A DNA stretch of 64,000 nucleotides from Bacteriovoracaceae bacterium (GCA_947377285.1 CANCFT010000011.1:1-64000), one strand, 5' to 3'. Shown: positions 14,394 through 23,543, counted from the stretch's first letter. Program-made: numbers and translations. The notes: generated by a model not told the origin, from the sequence alone.

Positions 14394-15704
14394 ATGAGAC
14401 ACGAAATCGTAATGCCCCAAATGGGAGAGTCAATCACCACGGGAACTATCACTAAATGGCATAAGTCTCCTGGAGACAAAATTGCTCTTGATGAAATTTT
14501 ATTAGAAATTTCTACAGATAAAGTTGAATCAGAAATTCCTTCTCCGATTGAAGGGCGTATAGAAGAACTTCTTTTTAAAGAAGGCGATACTGTCGATATC
14601 CAAAAGCTCATTGCAGTTATTGAAGATGATCTTTCTGTTCCTTTTAAAGGCGCAGGCGGAGCTGCTCCAACTGCAAAAGCTGAAGCTCCTCAAGCAGGGG
14701 CCGCTGCACCGACATCGGCCCCTGTCGCAGTTGCTACGACTACTGCACCAGCTGCTGCAGCTGCCACTGTTCAAGACGACAGATTTTACACTCCACTTGT
14801 GAAAGCAATGGCCAAAGATGCCAATGTTTCTTTAGCAGAACTAGCAAACGTTAAAGGTTCTGGAGCAGCGGGAAGAGTGAATAAAGCTGACTTCGAATCT
14901 TTTATTGCCACTAGAAAAAGTGGCGGTGCTTCAGTTGCTACGAATGCCGCACCCGCAGCTTCAAAACCAGCAGTTGCTCAAACTCCAACATTTGCTCCAG
15001 GTGAGCGTATTTCAATTGTCCCAATGGACAATATGAGAAAAACCATCGCAAAAAATATGCAAGCCTCGAAACTGACTTCTCCACATGTTAATTCAATTGA
15101 TGAAATCGACATGTCAAATTTGGTAAAATTCAGAGAAGGATTTAAAAAAGAATTCGAAAAACAAGAAGGATTCTCATTAACTTATACTCATTTTATTTTG
15201 TACGCTTTGGTTCAAGCACTTAAAGAATTTCCAATCGTGAATGCATCTATCGATGGCGATAATATCATCATGAAAAAAGATATTAATTTAGGTTGTGCCG
15301 TCGCTGTTCCTGGAAACGGTTTAGTCGTTCCAGTTATTAAAGGTGCAGATAATTTAAATATCAGAGGTATCGCACGGGCACTTGATATTTTAGTGAAAAA
15401 AGCCAAAACAAAAAAATTAACAATGGATGACTTAACAGGTGGAACTTATACTTTCACGAATAATGGATCTTTTGGAATTTTAATTGCGACTCCAGTTATT
15501 CTTCAACCACAATTAGGAATTTTCTGTGTGGGAACAATTGCAAAACGTCCAATCGTTACCGCTGACGATGCGATCGCTATCCGCCAAATGATGTATGCAA
15601 CTCATACCTATGACCATAGAGTTATTGATGGCGAAATAGGTTCGAAATTTTTAAGACATGTGGTGAACACTCTTCAGACTATGGATCCAGCAGCATTATT
15701 CTAG
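14394..15704 (+). CDS. Dihydrolipoamide acyltransferase (E2) of a 2-oxoacid dehydrogenase
   Basis: 436 residues. A single lipoyl domain (lipoyl lysine K43 in STDKVE), an Ala/Pro-rich linker, an E1/E3-binding domain (YTPLVKAMAKDANVS, GSGAAGRVNKADF), a second linker and the acyltransferase core ending with the catalytic HTYDHRVIDG. It could serve the pyruvate, 2-oxoglutarate or branched-chain complex; sequence by eye does not decide. A GGAG site precedes it. It is coupled with E3 upstream. Confidence 0.9.
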   Translation: MRHEIVMPQMGESITTGTITKWHKSPGDKIALDEILLEISTDKVESEIPSPIEGRIEELLFKEGDTVDIQKLIAVIEDDLSVPFKGAGGAAPTAKAEAPQAGAAAPTSAPVAVATTTAPAAAAATVQDDRFYTPLVKAMAKDANVSLAELANVKGSGAAGRVNKADFESFIATRKSGGASVATNAAPAASKPAVAQTPTFAPGERISIVPMDNMRKTIAKNMQASKLTSPHVNSIDEIDMSNLVKFREGFKKEFEKQEGFSLTYTHFILYALVQALKEFPIVNASIDGDNIIMKKDINLGCAVAVPGNGLVVPVIKGADNLNIRGIARALDILVKKAKTKKLTMDDLTGGTYTFTNNGSFGILIATPVILQPQLGIFCVGTIAKRPIVTADDAIAIRQMMYATHTYDHRVIDGEIGSKFLRHVVNTLQTMDPAALF

Positions 15705-15713
15705 GAGAACTTA

Positions 15714-16010
15714 ATGAAAACTTTAATAGCTTTAACTCTATTTTCTTTATCTTCAGCTAGCTTTGCTAGTTATTTTCCTCTCGTGGATATCAGCTTAAGT
15801 AATGACCGCACAATTCATGTCGTTGTCACAAATGATTCTGGATTGGATTTAAACTGCCGCTATTCTGTCTCGTGGTTTATTAACTCAAGTCTCTACCGAA
15901 ATGAATTTGGAAAAATGCAATTAACTGTTAACGAATCTACTGAGCTTGCTTTTAAAAATGAACATGATAACCGAATTTCTAGAATCAACGCTAAAGCAGT
16001 CTGCCAATAA
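15714..16010 (+). CDS. Small exported protein of unknown function
   Basis: 98 residues with a signal peptide (LIALTLFSLSSASFASY). The mature part is about 80 residues, strand-rich, with two cysteines (LNCRYS and the penultimate residue) that could form a disulfide. A GGAG site lies just upstream, 10 bp after E2. Its stop codon overlaps the next start (TAATG), so it is in the same transcription unit as the sugar-transfer genes. Confidence 0.6.
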   Translation: MKTLIALTLFSLSSASFASYFPLVDISLSNDRTIHVVVTNDSGLDLNCRYSVSWFINSSLYRNEFGKMQLTVNESTELAFKNEHDNRISRINAKAVCQ

Positions 16011-16888
16011 TGCCTAAAATTTCTGGATTTACGTTTATAAAAAATGGTCTCACTCTTGGGTATCCGATTCTCGAGAGTGTTCTTTCAATTGAATCCATTT
16101 GCGATGAAGTTGTCATCAACGTAGGCTTCGAAGATATTGAGCTCACTCGTGATGATGGAACCTTTCAATATCTTCTTGATCATCTCAAAAACCCCAAATA
16201 TAAATTTGTCAAAAGTTGGTGGGATCCCAGTATCAAAAATGGTCTGATCCTTTCTCAGCAAACTAATATTGCTCTCTCTCATTGCACTGGAGATTTCTGC
16301 CAATACATTCAAGGTGACGAATGCATCCATGAAGATGACCTGCAATCAATTTTGCGAGGAGTGACGTTAATGGAAACGAACTTAAAAATAGACGGTTTGA
16401 TTTTTAACTATATGCATTTTTACGGTAATATAGATACTTACAAATACACTCGAAATTTATACCGCCGCGAAGTCCGTTTAATAAGAAATCATAAAGGAAT
16501 AAAATCCTGGTTAGATGCTCAAGGTTTTAGAAATAATGATAATTCAAAAATTTTTGCTCGCTTAATTCCCGCTCGCATTTTTCATTACGGTTGGGCAAGG
16601 GCCGAGCAAGTGATGAAGGAAAAAGTAAAAGTCTTTGATACTTTTTATCACGAAGAAGATTTGGGTAATAAAGAATTTCAATACGAACGCAATTGGGGAT
16701 TAACTAAGTTTACTAAAACTCACCCAAAAGTTATGACAAATTGGATTGAAAAAAACCGCAACCCCATTGACCTGATGTCTTTGCCTTTAAGCTGGGGAAA
16801 AAATCTCTTTGGTCTGGTAATAAGTGATACGATTGAAAAATGGACTGGGTATCGCATGGGTGAATATAAAAACTATAGGAAAATATAA
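16010..16888 (+). CDS. Glycosyltransferase (GT2/SunS-like)
   Basis: 292 residues. An N-terminal nucleotide-sugar-binding half (ISGFTFIKNG, ILESVLSIESICDEVVINVG) leads to a GDE metal-binding motif near 104 (QYIQGDECIHEDD). The pattern fits glycosyltransferases that act on proteins or polysaccharides. A start-stop overlap with both neighbours places it in an operon with an FkbM methyltransferase, suggesting synthesis of a methylated surface glycan. Acceptor unknown. Confidence 0.65.
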   Translation: MPKISGFTFIKNGLTLGYPILESVLSIESICDEVVINVGFEDIELTRDDGTFQYLLDHLKNPKYKFVKSWWDPSIKNGLILSQQTNIALSHCTGDFCQYIQGDECIHEDDLQSILRGVTLMETNLKIDGLIFNYMHFYGNIDTYKYTRNLYRREVRLIRNHKGIKSWLDAQGFRNNDNSKIFARLIPARIFHYGWARAEQVMKEKVKVFDTFYHEEDLGNKEFQYERNWGLTKFTKTHPKVMTNWIEKNRNPIDLMSLPLSWGKNLFGLVISDTIEKWTGYRMGEYKNYRKI

Positions 16889-17613
16889 TGAAACCAGATT
16901 ACGAATACCCCTTAAATTATTTCTTGGATAAATTGCATTTAAAATCAGGGAAATTTGTCGATGTCGGCGCCAATGACGGCAAAATTGGCAGCATGACTTA
17001 TGATTTGGAAAATAATGGATGGAGTGGGATTTTAATTGAACCTAATCCTACTTTGGTAGATCGATTAAAGTCTGTGAGAACTTCACCTGTTTTTCCCAAT
17101 GCTATTTCTAACCTTGAAGGGGAATTGCCGTTTTATATTGTTGATGGCCCGGACAATATGCATGGACTCTCTCGATTTAATTACACTAAAGAATTTGAAG
17201 AGCATGTCAAAAAAAGTGGTGGAAGTGTCAGGAAAACAATAGTCCATGTGAAAAAACTTTCTAGTATTATGAATGAAGCTTTAGGATTGGATCATGTCGA
17301 TTTTTTAAAAATCGATGTTGAAGGCCATGAATTTGAAGTTTTAAAAAGTTTTGATTTCGAAAAATTTCATCCACGCTTAATTGTTACTGAAGATAATTTT
17401 AAAGATGCAGATAAAAAAGTAAGGCATTTTCTCAATAGCAAAGGTTATGTTGTCATTGCTAGAGACCGGATTAATTATTGGTTTGCCCCTAAATCAGAAA
17501 TAAAACATTTTCTTTATGATTATATCCATTCAAAGTTTAGATTTATTCGTTGGGATTTAAAAAGAATTCTTTTTAAAATACTCAAACTAAAATTTCATAC
17601 GGGTAATAACTAG
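16888..17613 (+). CDS. FkbM family methyltransferase
   Basis: 241 residues. The SAM-binding motif FVDVGANDGKIG begins at about residue 23, followed by LIEPNP, and FLKIDVEGHEFEVL is the hallmark second FkbM motif. Such enzymes O-methylate sugars or lipids. It starts at the end of the glycosyltransferase gene and overlaps the end of the convergent glycosyltransferase gene by 4 nt. Confidence 0.85.
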   Translation: MKPDYEYPLNYFLDKLHLKSGKFVDVGANDGKIGSMTYDLENNGWSGILIEPNPTLVDRLKSVRTSPVFPNAISNLEGELPFYIVDGPDNMHGLSRFNYTKEFEEHVKKSGGSVRKTIVHVKKLSSIMNEALGLDHVDFLKIDVEGHEFEVLKSFDFEKFHPRLIVTEDNFKDADKKVRHFLNSKGYVVIARDRINYWFAPKSEIKHFLYDYIHSKFRFIRWDLKRILFKILKLKFHTGNN

Positions 17614-18611
17614 AGCGATTGATAAAGGCTTAAATAGCTCTTCGCTGCCTTTTCCCAATTAAATAATTGAGATCTTTCGATCAAACGCATTTTTTTATCT
17701 ATTGAAAAATTTTTCATTCCTTGGATGAACACATCTCGCATTGAAGCTGCCTCAAAATTTTTAAAATAATAGGCATCAACTCCACCAATTTCAGGCAACG
17801 ATGTTTTATCCGAAAGAAAGAGGGGAAGTCCAAGGCTCATCGCTTCTGCTACAGGTAATCCAAAGCCTTCAAGAAGTGAAGGAAACAAAAAAGCTTCAGC
17901 CTTTTCGTAATACCATCGCTTTTCTTCCTCAGTGATTGTGCCGACGAGAAAAAAACGCTCTTGCAATCCTTCTGCTTTAATTTTTTCAATCATTGATTTT
18001 GCATATTCATGAAAAGTCGTACCAGCTAAAATGATTTGGTATTCAGCTGGAAGAAGTTTTAAGAATTCGATTAAGACATGAAAATTTTTCTTTGGCAAAA
18101 CGGTACCTATGGAAAAAAGAAATTTTGAAGTTGGAATCTTTTGTGGAATCTTGCTTGTTTTGGGCAATGATATTCCGTTATAAATGACTTCTAATTTTTT
18201 ACCGTTTAAATCAAACAGAGCTTCCACTTCTTGCTTAGTATATTTTGAAATAAAAGTCACAGCACTCGCACGTGTTATTTTTTTTTGCATTTGAGAAATA
18301 AATTTGTTTCGGCCCATCTCACTTTGAATTTCACTCAAAGCATTCAGGTCATGGATAGTGAGAAGGTATTTTGTTTTTTTGGAAAAAGGAAAATAAGGAG
18401 AGTCTTGGTGGGTGGCATGAAAAACATCTGAGTGAGGCATTAGCAGTGAGCATTTTTTAGCCAATCGTTGAAATTGAGAAGGAATCCAATACTGTGGTTT
18501 GAGGGGGCTTTGATCAAAATAGTTTTTTAAATGAGCACAAAATTGCCCTAGGCCAGAATAGGGATCTTTTATTTTTTCGAAATCAATAAGTATCTTTATT
18601 GGTGAATTCAT
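17610..18611 (-). CDS. Glycosyltransferase family 1/GT4
   Basis: 333 residues. The C-terminal Rossmann half carries FLFPSLLEGFGLPVAEAMSLG, the E-x7-E motif of GT4 retaining transferases that binds the nucleotide sugar. The N-terminal half has YLLTIHDLN. No signal or membrane segment. It is convergent with the FkbM gene, and together with the preceding pair it forms a small sugar-modification cluster. Confidence 0.85.
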   Translation of the reverse strand: MNSPIKILIDFEKIKDPYSGLGQFCAHLKNYFDQSPLKPQYWIPSQFQRLAKKCSLLMPHSDVFHATHQDSPYFPFSKKTKYLLTIHDLNALSEIQSEMGRNKFISQMQKKITRASAVTFISKYTKQEVEALFDLNGKKLEVIYNGISLPKTSKIPQKIPTSKFLFSIGTVLPKKNFHVLIEFLKLLPAEYQIILAGTTFHEYAKSMIEKIKAEGLQERFFLVGTITEEEKRWYYEKAEAFLFPSLLEGFGLPVAEAMSLGLPLFLSDKTSLPEIGGVDAYYFKNFEAASMRDVFIQGMKNFSIDKKMRLIERSQLFNWEKAAKSYLSLYQSL

Positions 18612-18650
18612 TAACTAAGAGTACATGGGAGACAGTAAGCTGAGAAGAGC

Positions 18651-18682
18651 AAAAAAAGGCCCCTGGATTAGAGGCCTTTTAA
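18651..18682 (-). terminator. Intrinsic terminator of the endonuclease I gene
   Basis: On the minus strand the transcript reads AAAAGGCCTCT, a short loop, then GGGGCCTTTTTTT, a G/C-rich stem followed by a run of U. It lies directly after the stop codon at 18687. Confidence 0.8.
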
Positions 18683-18686
18683 AATA

Positions 18687-19457
18687 TTAGAATTTGCTGA
18701 TATCGTTAACTAGACTTGGAAAATCAATAAATGGATTTCTATTTCCTTGAACCTGCTCGATAGCATTATTTCGATCCATTTCTTCTTGATCTACAGGATC
18801 AAGATCATTCCAGCGTCGAAGAACATCTTCTTCTGTTTTTGGCATTGCGATTTTATACCTAACAGAGAAGTAAAATAGTGCGCGGGCCACATTTCCCTTA
18901 TGAGTTAGTGGTGGCTCAAATCCATCATGGCCAGATGCCGCAGATGATCCGTATTTTGAAGTTCCACACTCATCTTGAGTAAGTGTTCCATTATCAGTTT
19001 GAACGTCAACAAAATCATCATTTCCACGGATGCTATTTGCTTTAGAATCAGCAGGAAAAATATGGTGTAAGTCAGATTTTTGCATTTCATTTGGAAATGC
19101 ATTCGTAAATTTACTTTGTGGCCAAGTGTGTTCGCAATTAATTTTTATGCCATTAGGAATCGTATTTACTGCAACTCCAGCACTTGCACCGAAGTGTTTC
19201 TGGCAATAAACATCATTAATATAATATCCGTTTGAATCATTTTTTAAAAAAAGTTTTCCAAACATAATTTTTCTAGCGCCGTCATAACCTAAGACTGTTT
19301 GTTTGGCCGAAATTACAGTGAAAAGAGCATTTTTAAGGGCATCATCTTTCATTGCATGAGCATTTAATCTGCTGCTTAATTCAGGTGAGTAATAGTTTGG
19401 AGAAGCAAAAGCGGTAGAGACAAGGAGGAGGAGAAATAGAGCAAATGATGTTTTCAA
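18687..19457 (-). CDS. Secreted endonuclease I (EndA/NucM family), copy A
   Basis: 256 residues from a TTG at 19457, which begins a good signal peptide (KTSFALFLLLLVSTAFA) and has AAGGGAAG upstream; a longer frame reaches 19523. The nuclease core contains INCEHTWPQSKF and LHHIFPADSKANSIRGN, with the catalytic histidines and Asn/Asp metal ligands. Such enzymes degrade nucleic acid non-specifically in the periplasm or outside the cell, which would suit a predator digesting prey DNA. It is a close paralogue of the next gene. Its start region lies inside a 13-bp hairpin. Confidence 0.9.
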   Translation of the reverse strand: MKTSFALFLLLLVSTAFASPNYYSPELSSRLNAHAMKDDALKNALFTVISAKQTVLGYDGARKIMFGKLFLKNDSNGYYINDVYCQKHFGASAGVAVNTIPNGIKINCEHTWPQSKFTNAFPNEMQKSDLHHIFPADSKANSIRGNDDFVDVQTDNGTLTQDECGTSKYGSSAASGHDGFEPPLTHKGNVARALFYFSVRYKIAMPKTEEDVLRRWNDLDPVDQEEMDRNNAIEQVQGNRNPFIDFPSLVNDISKF

Positions 19458-19459
19458 AA

Positions 19460-19499
19460 TATCTTCCCTTTGTAAAAATGAAATTGCAAAGGGAAGATA
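19460..19499 (-). promoter_or_regulatory. 13-bp perfect hairpin covering the ribosome-binding site of endonuclease I copy A
   Basis: TATCTTCCCTTTG (19460-19472) and CAAAGGGAAGATA (19487-19499) are perfect inverted repeats 14 nt apart. On the mRNA the 3' arm contains AAGGGAAG, the likely Shine-Dalgarno sequence of the TTG start 2 nt beyond the stem. Folding would hide it from ribosomes. A protein-binding site is an alternative reading. Confidence 0.6.
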
Positions 19500-19587
19500 A
19501 GATATGGAATTAGGTTTGGCCAATACTTATCATTAGTTTTTCTAATAAAATACTTACAGTTTTTTGTAAGATTCTTTGACTAAGATC

Positions 19588-20406
19588 TTAAAATTTTGAG
19601 ATGTCCTGCGCTAAGTTTGGAAAATCAATAAATGGATTTCGGTCCCCTTGAAGTTTTTCAATAGCATCGTTGCGCGCCATTTCAGCATCATCAACCGGGT
19701 CTTGCTCGTTCCATTTTCTTAAAAAAGCTTGTTGCTCATTGCTAATGGCCATTTTGTAACGAACTGAGAAGTAGAATATTGCGCGTGCCACGTTTCCTTT
19801 ATGTTCCATTGGTGGTTCAAAGTAATTATTTCCACCAGAAGTTACAGAGGCTCCGGATTTGCTTGGGCTACAATTTTTAAGATTTAAGTTTGTTTCAACT
19901 TCTGCAAATTCCGAATTTCCTCGAGTTGAATTTGCAGTAATGTCAGATGGAAACAAGTGGTGCATATCAGATTTTTGAAGTTCATTATTAAAAGCTTTGG
20001 TGAACTTACTTTGAGGCCATGTGTGTTCACAATTAATTGAACTTTCATTAATCGGAGTTTTTTGTTCGCGGTTACAATAAACTTCGCGAAGAAAACTTCC
20101 ACGGCTGTCTTTTTGTACATGCAATTGAGTATATAGATATTTTCTTGCCATAGAGTAGCCTACAGCATTATGAGAAAAGCAAGATCCTTTCTTTTGGTCA
20201 CATCCAAGTAGATCGTTTCCGCTACTAAGGCGCGTGTGATTAGAAGACAAAATAACAAAAAGTTCATCTTTTAATTCTTGATTTTTAAGTTCATGACGAC
20301 TCAGAAGTTCTTCAAACCCAGCAGGGTAATAAATACTATTGGCAAGACAGAGTACAGGAAACAATAAGGCAAAAAAGATTACAGGCAGCGAGAGATTTGT
20401 TTTCAT
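19588..20406 (-). CDS. Secreted endonuclease I (EndA/NucM family), copy B
   Basis: 272 residues with a signal peptide (LSLPVIFFALLFPVLCLANS) and AAAGGA before the ATG. It has the same core as copy A (INCEHTWPQSKF, MHHLFPSDITANSTRGN, HKGNVARAIFYFSVRYKM). It carries extra cysteines (LGCDQKKGSC, NCSPSK) absent from copy A. It is encoded immediately upstream of copy A and arose with it by gene duplication, but each has its own start region. Confidence 0.9.
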   Translation of the reverse strand: MKTNLSLPVIFFALLFPVLCLANSIYYPAGFEELLSRHELKNQELKDELFVILSSNHTRLSSGNDLLGCDQKKGSCFSHNAVGYSMARKYLYTQLHVQKDSRGSFLREVYCNREQKTPINESSINCEHTWPQSKFTKAFNNELQKSDMHHLFPSDITANSTRGNSEFAEVETNLNLKNCSPSKSGASVTSGGNNYFEPPMEHKGNVARAIFYFSVRYKMAISNEQQAFLRKWNEQDPVDDAEMARNDAIEKLQGDRNPFIDFPNLAQDISKF

Positions 20407-20521
20407 GATCTATCCTTTTATTTGTAGGCCGATTTGGGCAAAAGAATAAGTGATAACTTGTAGGTCTGACTAATGTTTTTTATTAGGAGTAAGTTAATTT
20501 TTTGTTTTCTTTATTATTTAT

Positions 20522-21847
20522 TTAAATCTTGGAAGCAAAATGTCCCCAAAGTTTTTCCAATCTCTTTTTTAACCCATCTTCTTTACCTTCTTGCGTTGGA
20601 AGATAAAATTGCGGGATAGGTACTTCAGTATAATTTTGTTTCACAAAATGATTTTCATAAGAATGTGGATATAAATATTTTTGAGCATTCATTGGAGGGT
20701 GATTTTTCAAATGATCTGGAACTTGAATTGTAGCTTGAGAGCGGACAAATTCTAACGCATGATCAATGGCGAGATAGGCAGCATTACTTTTATATGTAGA
20801 AGCTAAATAAGTTGTCGCTTGGGCCAAAATAATTCGAGCTTCAGGCATACCAATACTAGAAATTGAGTGCAGAGCTGATGTGGCCAGTGTTAAAGCAGTT
20901 GGATCAGCGTTACCGACATCTTCACTGGCAAAAATGACTAACCGACGAGCGATAAAAACAGGGTCTTCTCCACCATCTATCATGACGGCAAGCCAATGTA
21001 TGGCCGCTTGTGGGTCACTTCCACGCATACTTTTAATGAAGGCAGAAATAACATCATAATGACGATTGCCTCCCTTATCGAATGCCCTGGCATTTTCTAT
21101 GATTAATAATTTAATTTCTTCTTTAGTTGGTTGAGTGAGTTTTCCTGCCGCTTCTAAAGTATTGAGGGCCACTCTTGCATCTCCACCAGCGAAATCGGCT
21201 ATAATGATGAGTAGGCTTAAATCTAAATTGATTCCAAATTTCTCATTGGTTTGAATTAAAATTTTATAGATATCATCAGGAGAGAGTTCTTTCATTTGAA
21301 CAATATGCATTCGTGAAAGTAGGGCCTTATTGACAGAGACACGAGGATTTTCAGTTGTCGCTCCAATTAATGTAAATGCACCTTCTTCAATATAAGGGAG
21401 CAATGCATCTTGTTGTGCTTTATTAAATCGGTGGATTTCATCGACGAATATCACAGATTGAAGCCCTTCTTTTACGCTCATTTCTTGAGCAGCTCCAATA
21501 ATTTTCTTTAAGTCGGCCACTCCGCCCAGAACCGCATTAAAAGTAAAAAACTCTTTACCTGAATTAAGTGCCAAAATGCGGGCCAGGGTTGTTTTTCCTG
21601 TTCCAGATGGCCCAAAGAGTATGATACTTGGGAAATTTTTTGTTTTTAAATAGGGATAACTCTTAAAGATATGTTCATGGCCTACAAACTCCAAAAGGGT
21701 CGCAGGACGAGATAAATGGGCCAAAGGAGGCAATATTTTCCCCTTGGAAGTGATTGAATCTTCACTTAGTGTTGTGTCAAAGAGAGAATTTTGTGATGAC
21801 TTTTCCATAACTACCATAAATAAACGTTGACTGGAAACCGGTGTCAT
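20522..21847 (-). CDS. rarA: Replication-associated recombination protein A (AAA+ ATPase)
   Basis: 441 residues. Walker A GPSGTGKTTLA, Walker B VIFVDEIHRFN, sensor 1 LIGATTENPR, and the RarA C-terminal region (GSDPQAAIHWLAVMIDGGEDPVFIARRLV, SEDVGNADP). The protein acts with SSB at stalled replication forks. The start is uncertain: the frame opens at 21847, but an ATG 13 codons in is closer to the usual family start. Neither has a strong ribosome-binding site. Confidence 0.92.
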   Translation of the reverse strand: MTPVSSQRLFMVVMEKSSQNSLFDTTLSEDSITSKGKILPPLAHLSRPATLLEFVGHEHIFKSYPYLKTKNFPSIILFGPSGTGKTTLARILALNSGKEFFTFNAVLGGVADLKKIIGAAQEMSVKEGLQSVIFVDEIHRFNKAQQDALLPYIEEGAFTLIGATTENPRVSVNKALLSRMHIVQMKELSPDDIYKILIQTNEKFGINLDLSLLIIIADFAGGDARVALNTLEAAGKLTQPTKEEIKLLIIENARAFDKGGNRHYDVISAFIKSMRGSDPQAAIHWLAVMIDGGEDPVFIARRLVIFASEDVGNADPTALTLATSALHSISSIGMPEARIILAQATTYLASTYKSNAAYLAIDHALEFVRSQATIQVPDHLKNHPPMNAQKYLYPHSYENHFVKQNYTEVPIPQFYLPTQEGKEDGLKKRLEKLWGHFASKI

Positions 21848-21961
21848 CTTACAGTGATAAAACTTTTTTCACTAGTATTTTACTAGGAAATTTTTCCTAC
21901 CAAGCTTTTTTAAAAGTATGGTGGCGTGTTCGAAAATTTAATAAAGAGGAGGTGACTTAAA

Positions 21962-22192
21962 ATGGCTCAAGATCCACAATCAGCAATTACTGTTCAGATC
22001 GACGAAAGATCTGGGGTAGAACGTTCTTTGAAGAAATTCAAAAGAATGTGTGAATCATTTGGTGTTGTACGTGAGTACAGAAAGCGCCAAGAGTACAAAA
22101 AACCTTCTGTTAAACATAAAGAAAAAGTTGAAGCAGCAGAAAAAAGAAGAAAGAAGACAGCAATGAAATTTACCCGAGTTTCAAAGTACTAG
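21962..22192 (+). CDS. rpsU: 30S ribosomal protein S21
   Basis: 76 residues, highly basic, with the S21 core (ERSLKKFKRMCESFGVVREYRKRQEYKKPSVKHKEK patterned). A strong GAGGAGGTGA ribosome-binding site precedes the ATG. The N-terminus is a few residues longer than in E. coli. It is monocistronic and ends at a clear terminator. Confidence 0.93.
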   Translation: MAQDPQSAITVQIDERSGVERSLKKFKRMCESFGVVREYRKRQEYKKPSVKHKEKVEAAEKRRKKTAMKFTRVSKY

Positions 22193-22224
22193 TCCTTTCT
22201 TTTTCCTAATACACAAACATTAGT

Positions 22225-22254
22225 AAAAGCCCCAAGAATTTGGGGCTTTTTTTA
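22225..22254 (+). terminator. Intrinsic terminator of rpsU
   Basis: AAAAGCCCC, a short AAGAATT loop, then GGGGCTTTTTTT: a perfect stem with flanking A/T tract that can work in both directions. Confidence 0.9.
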
Positions 22255-22267
22255 TGGAAAGCAAATC

Positions 22268-22708
22268 CTAAGAAAGTTCTTTTTTGTATACAGGCACCCT
22301 GTAAAGAAACATTAAATAAAGGGCCGGATAAAGAACTAGGTCCAATAACTGATTCCCACTCGTATACGTAATATCATCAACTACAAAACAATTAGTCTCG
22401 TTAATTTTTTCCACTCGATGAATATGTTTCCATTTTTTTAAAGGTGGAGGCAAGAGAGCTCCTTCATCAACAAAATGAATTTCATAATCACCTCTAAAAT
22501 CATCGGTAATATGGCTAATCCATCGCTGATTAGCTAAACCAAAGAAATCCATTTTCAAATGAATCTCATCACCTTTTTTACAACCATCAAAACGTTCTAC
22601 TACTAAATTAACAATAGGAGGCTTTAAGGCTTTAAAAAGTTGTAGATTAAATTTTGAAAAAACAATTTGATAGTTTTTTGGAATTTTTGTTTTAATTAAA
22701 ATTTTCAT
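22268..22708 (-). CDS. SRPBCC-like (ligand-binding fold) protein
   Basis: 146 residues. The order of strands and phrases (VVERFDGCKKGDEIHLKM, W-SHITD, EIHFVDEGALLPPPLKKWKHIHRV) resembles the SRPBCC/START-type cavity fold. A hydrophobic end (LLDLVLYPALYLMFLYRV) follows. No enzymatic residues can be named. It sits 9 bp after the 187-aa gene, so the two share a transcript. Confidence 0.45.
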   Translation of the reverse strand: MKILIKTKIPKNYQIVFSKFNLQLFKALKPPIVNLVVERFDGCKKGDEIHLKMDFFGLANQRWISHITDDFRGDYEIHFVDEGALLPPPLKKWKHIHRVEKINETNCFVVDDITYTSGNQLLDLVLYPALYLMFLYRVPVYKKELS

Positions 22709-22717
22709 TAATTTATA

Positions 22718-23281
22718 TTAAGCAGATTTTTTGAATGATTTCAGAGAGCACTTAATCCTTTGGTTATTATATAACGAACTAAAAGGAGTTAACCAGCAAT
22801 CTTCGGCTAGACGAAAGACAACTTTATGATTTTTGTTTTTTGGTTCTGTCTTTATAAATGCTTTTGGAAATAATGCCAGTGGTGCTTTTTCTAAAATAAA
22901 TTCAACCGTCTTCTCATCTGAAAGTTTACCTGAAAATAAAGCTGCTAGACAAACATAGGCACCGTAGTGATTGGCCTCTATTAAAATATGGGATTGTTTA
23001 GAGTGGTTAATTTCATGAACTAATTTTTTTGCATCGGAGTTCAGAGTGAAAAGGTTCAAATGGCGATAGTAGTTTAATAATTTTCTATGTGATCTCGACA
23101 AGTGTTTCTTTTCTTTATTTGTAAGTTTGAGATTTTCAAAACTAGACATCATTGTGTCTGTTAAATTTTCTTTAAACCCATCTTGGAATGTTGGTTCATT
23201 GTATTTCATTAAACTGTTTTTTTCAGTTGTACTAAAACCTACAAATTGGATTTTTCCTTTAATAATAACGGGCTTTGTCAT
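22718..23281 (-). CDS. Protein of unknown function
   Basis: 187 residues, basic, with a Lys/Arg-rich end (SLKSFKKSA) and a hydrophobic central segment (HYGAYVCLAALFSG). No signal peptide or recognised motif. It is co-transcribed with the SRPBCC-like gene. Confidence 0.5.
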   Translation of the reverse strand: MTKPVIIKGKIQFVGFSTTEKNSLMKYNEPTFQDGFKENLTDTMMSSFENLKLTNKEKKHLSRSHRKLLNYYRHLNLFTLNSDAKKLVHEINHSKQSHILIEANHYGAYVCLAALFSGKLSDEKTVEFILEKAPLALFPKAFIKTEPKNKNHKVVFRLAEDCWLTPFSSLYNNQRIKCSLKSFKKSA

Positions 23282-23429
23282 TGAAAAATTCCTTGTAGGG
23301 GTATTCGTCTATAGTACAACCTATCGTCTAATTTCCAAAAAAGATGAGTGATTTGATAAAATAATTCACAAATACGGTAGCTTATGATATTAATAAAATC
23401 TTTCCGATTGCCCATTTTTAAGGTCATTC

Positions 23430-23451
23430 GAGATTAATTTTTTTTAATCTC
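23430..23451. other. AT-rich inverted repeat GAGATTAA-N6-TTAATCTC
   Basis: 8-bp perfect arms around six T bases, about 90 bp before the small exported protein gene at 23544. It could be an operator or a weak terminator. The rest of the 23282-23543 gap holds only the likely promoter region of that gene. Confidence 0.3.
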
Positions 23452-23543
23452 TCTTAAATGTCGTTTTAATGTGCAGGGATCATACTAGCAATAGATTAAA
23501 CACGAGGGTTACTGAAAACCCTAAACACACACGGGAGAACCAC

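Noticed and set aside
14529-14774. Antisense serine/cysteine-rich frame within the E2 gene
   Set aside because: It is the complement of the lipoyl domain and Ala/Pro linker of E2; composition comes from codon bias.
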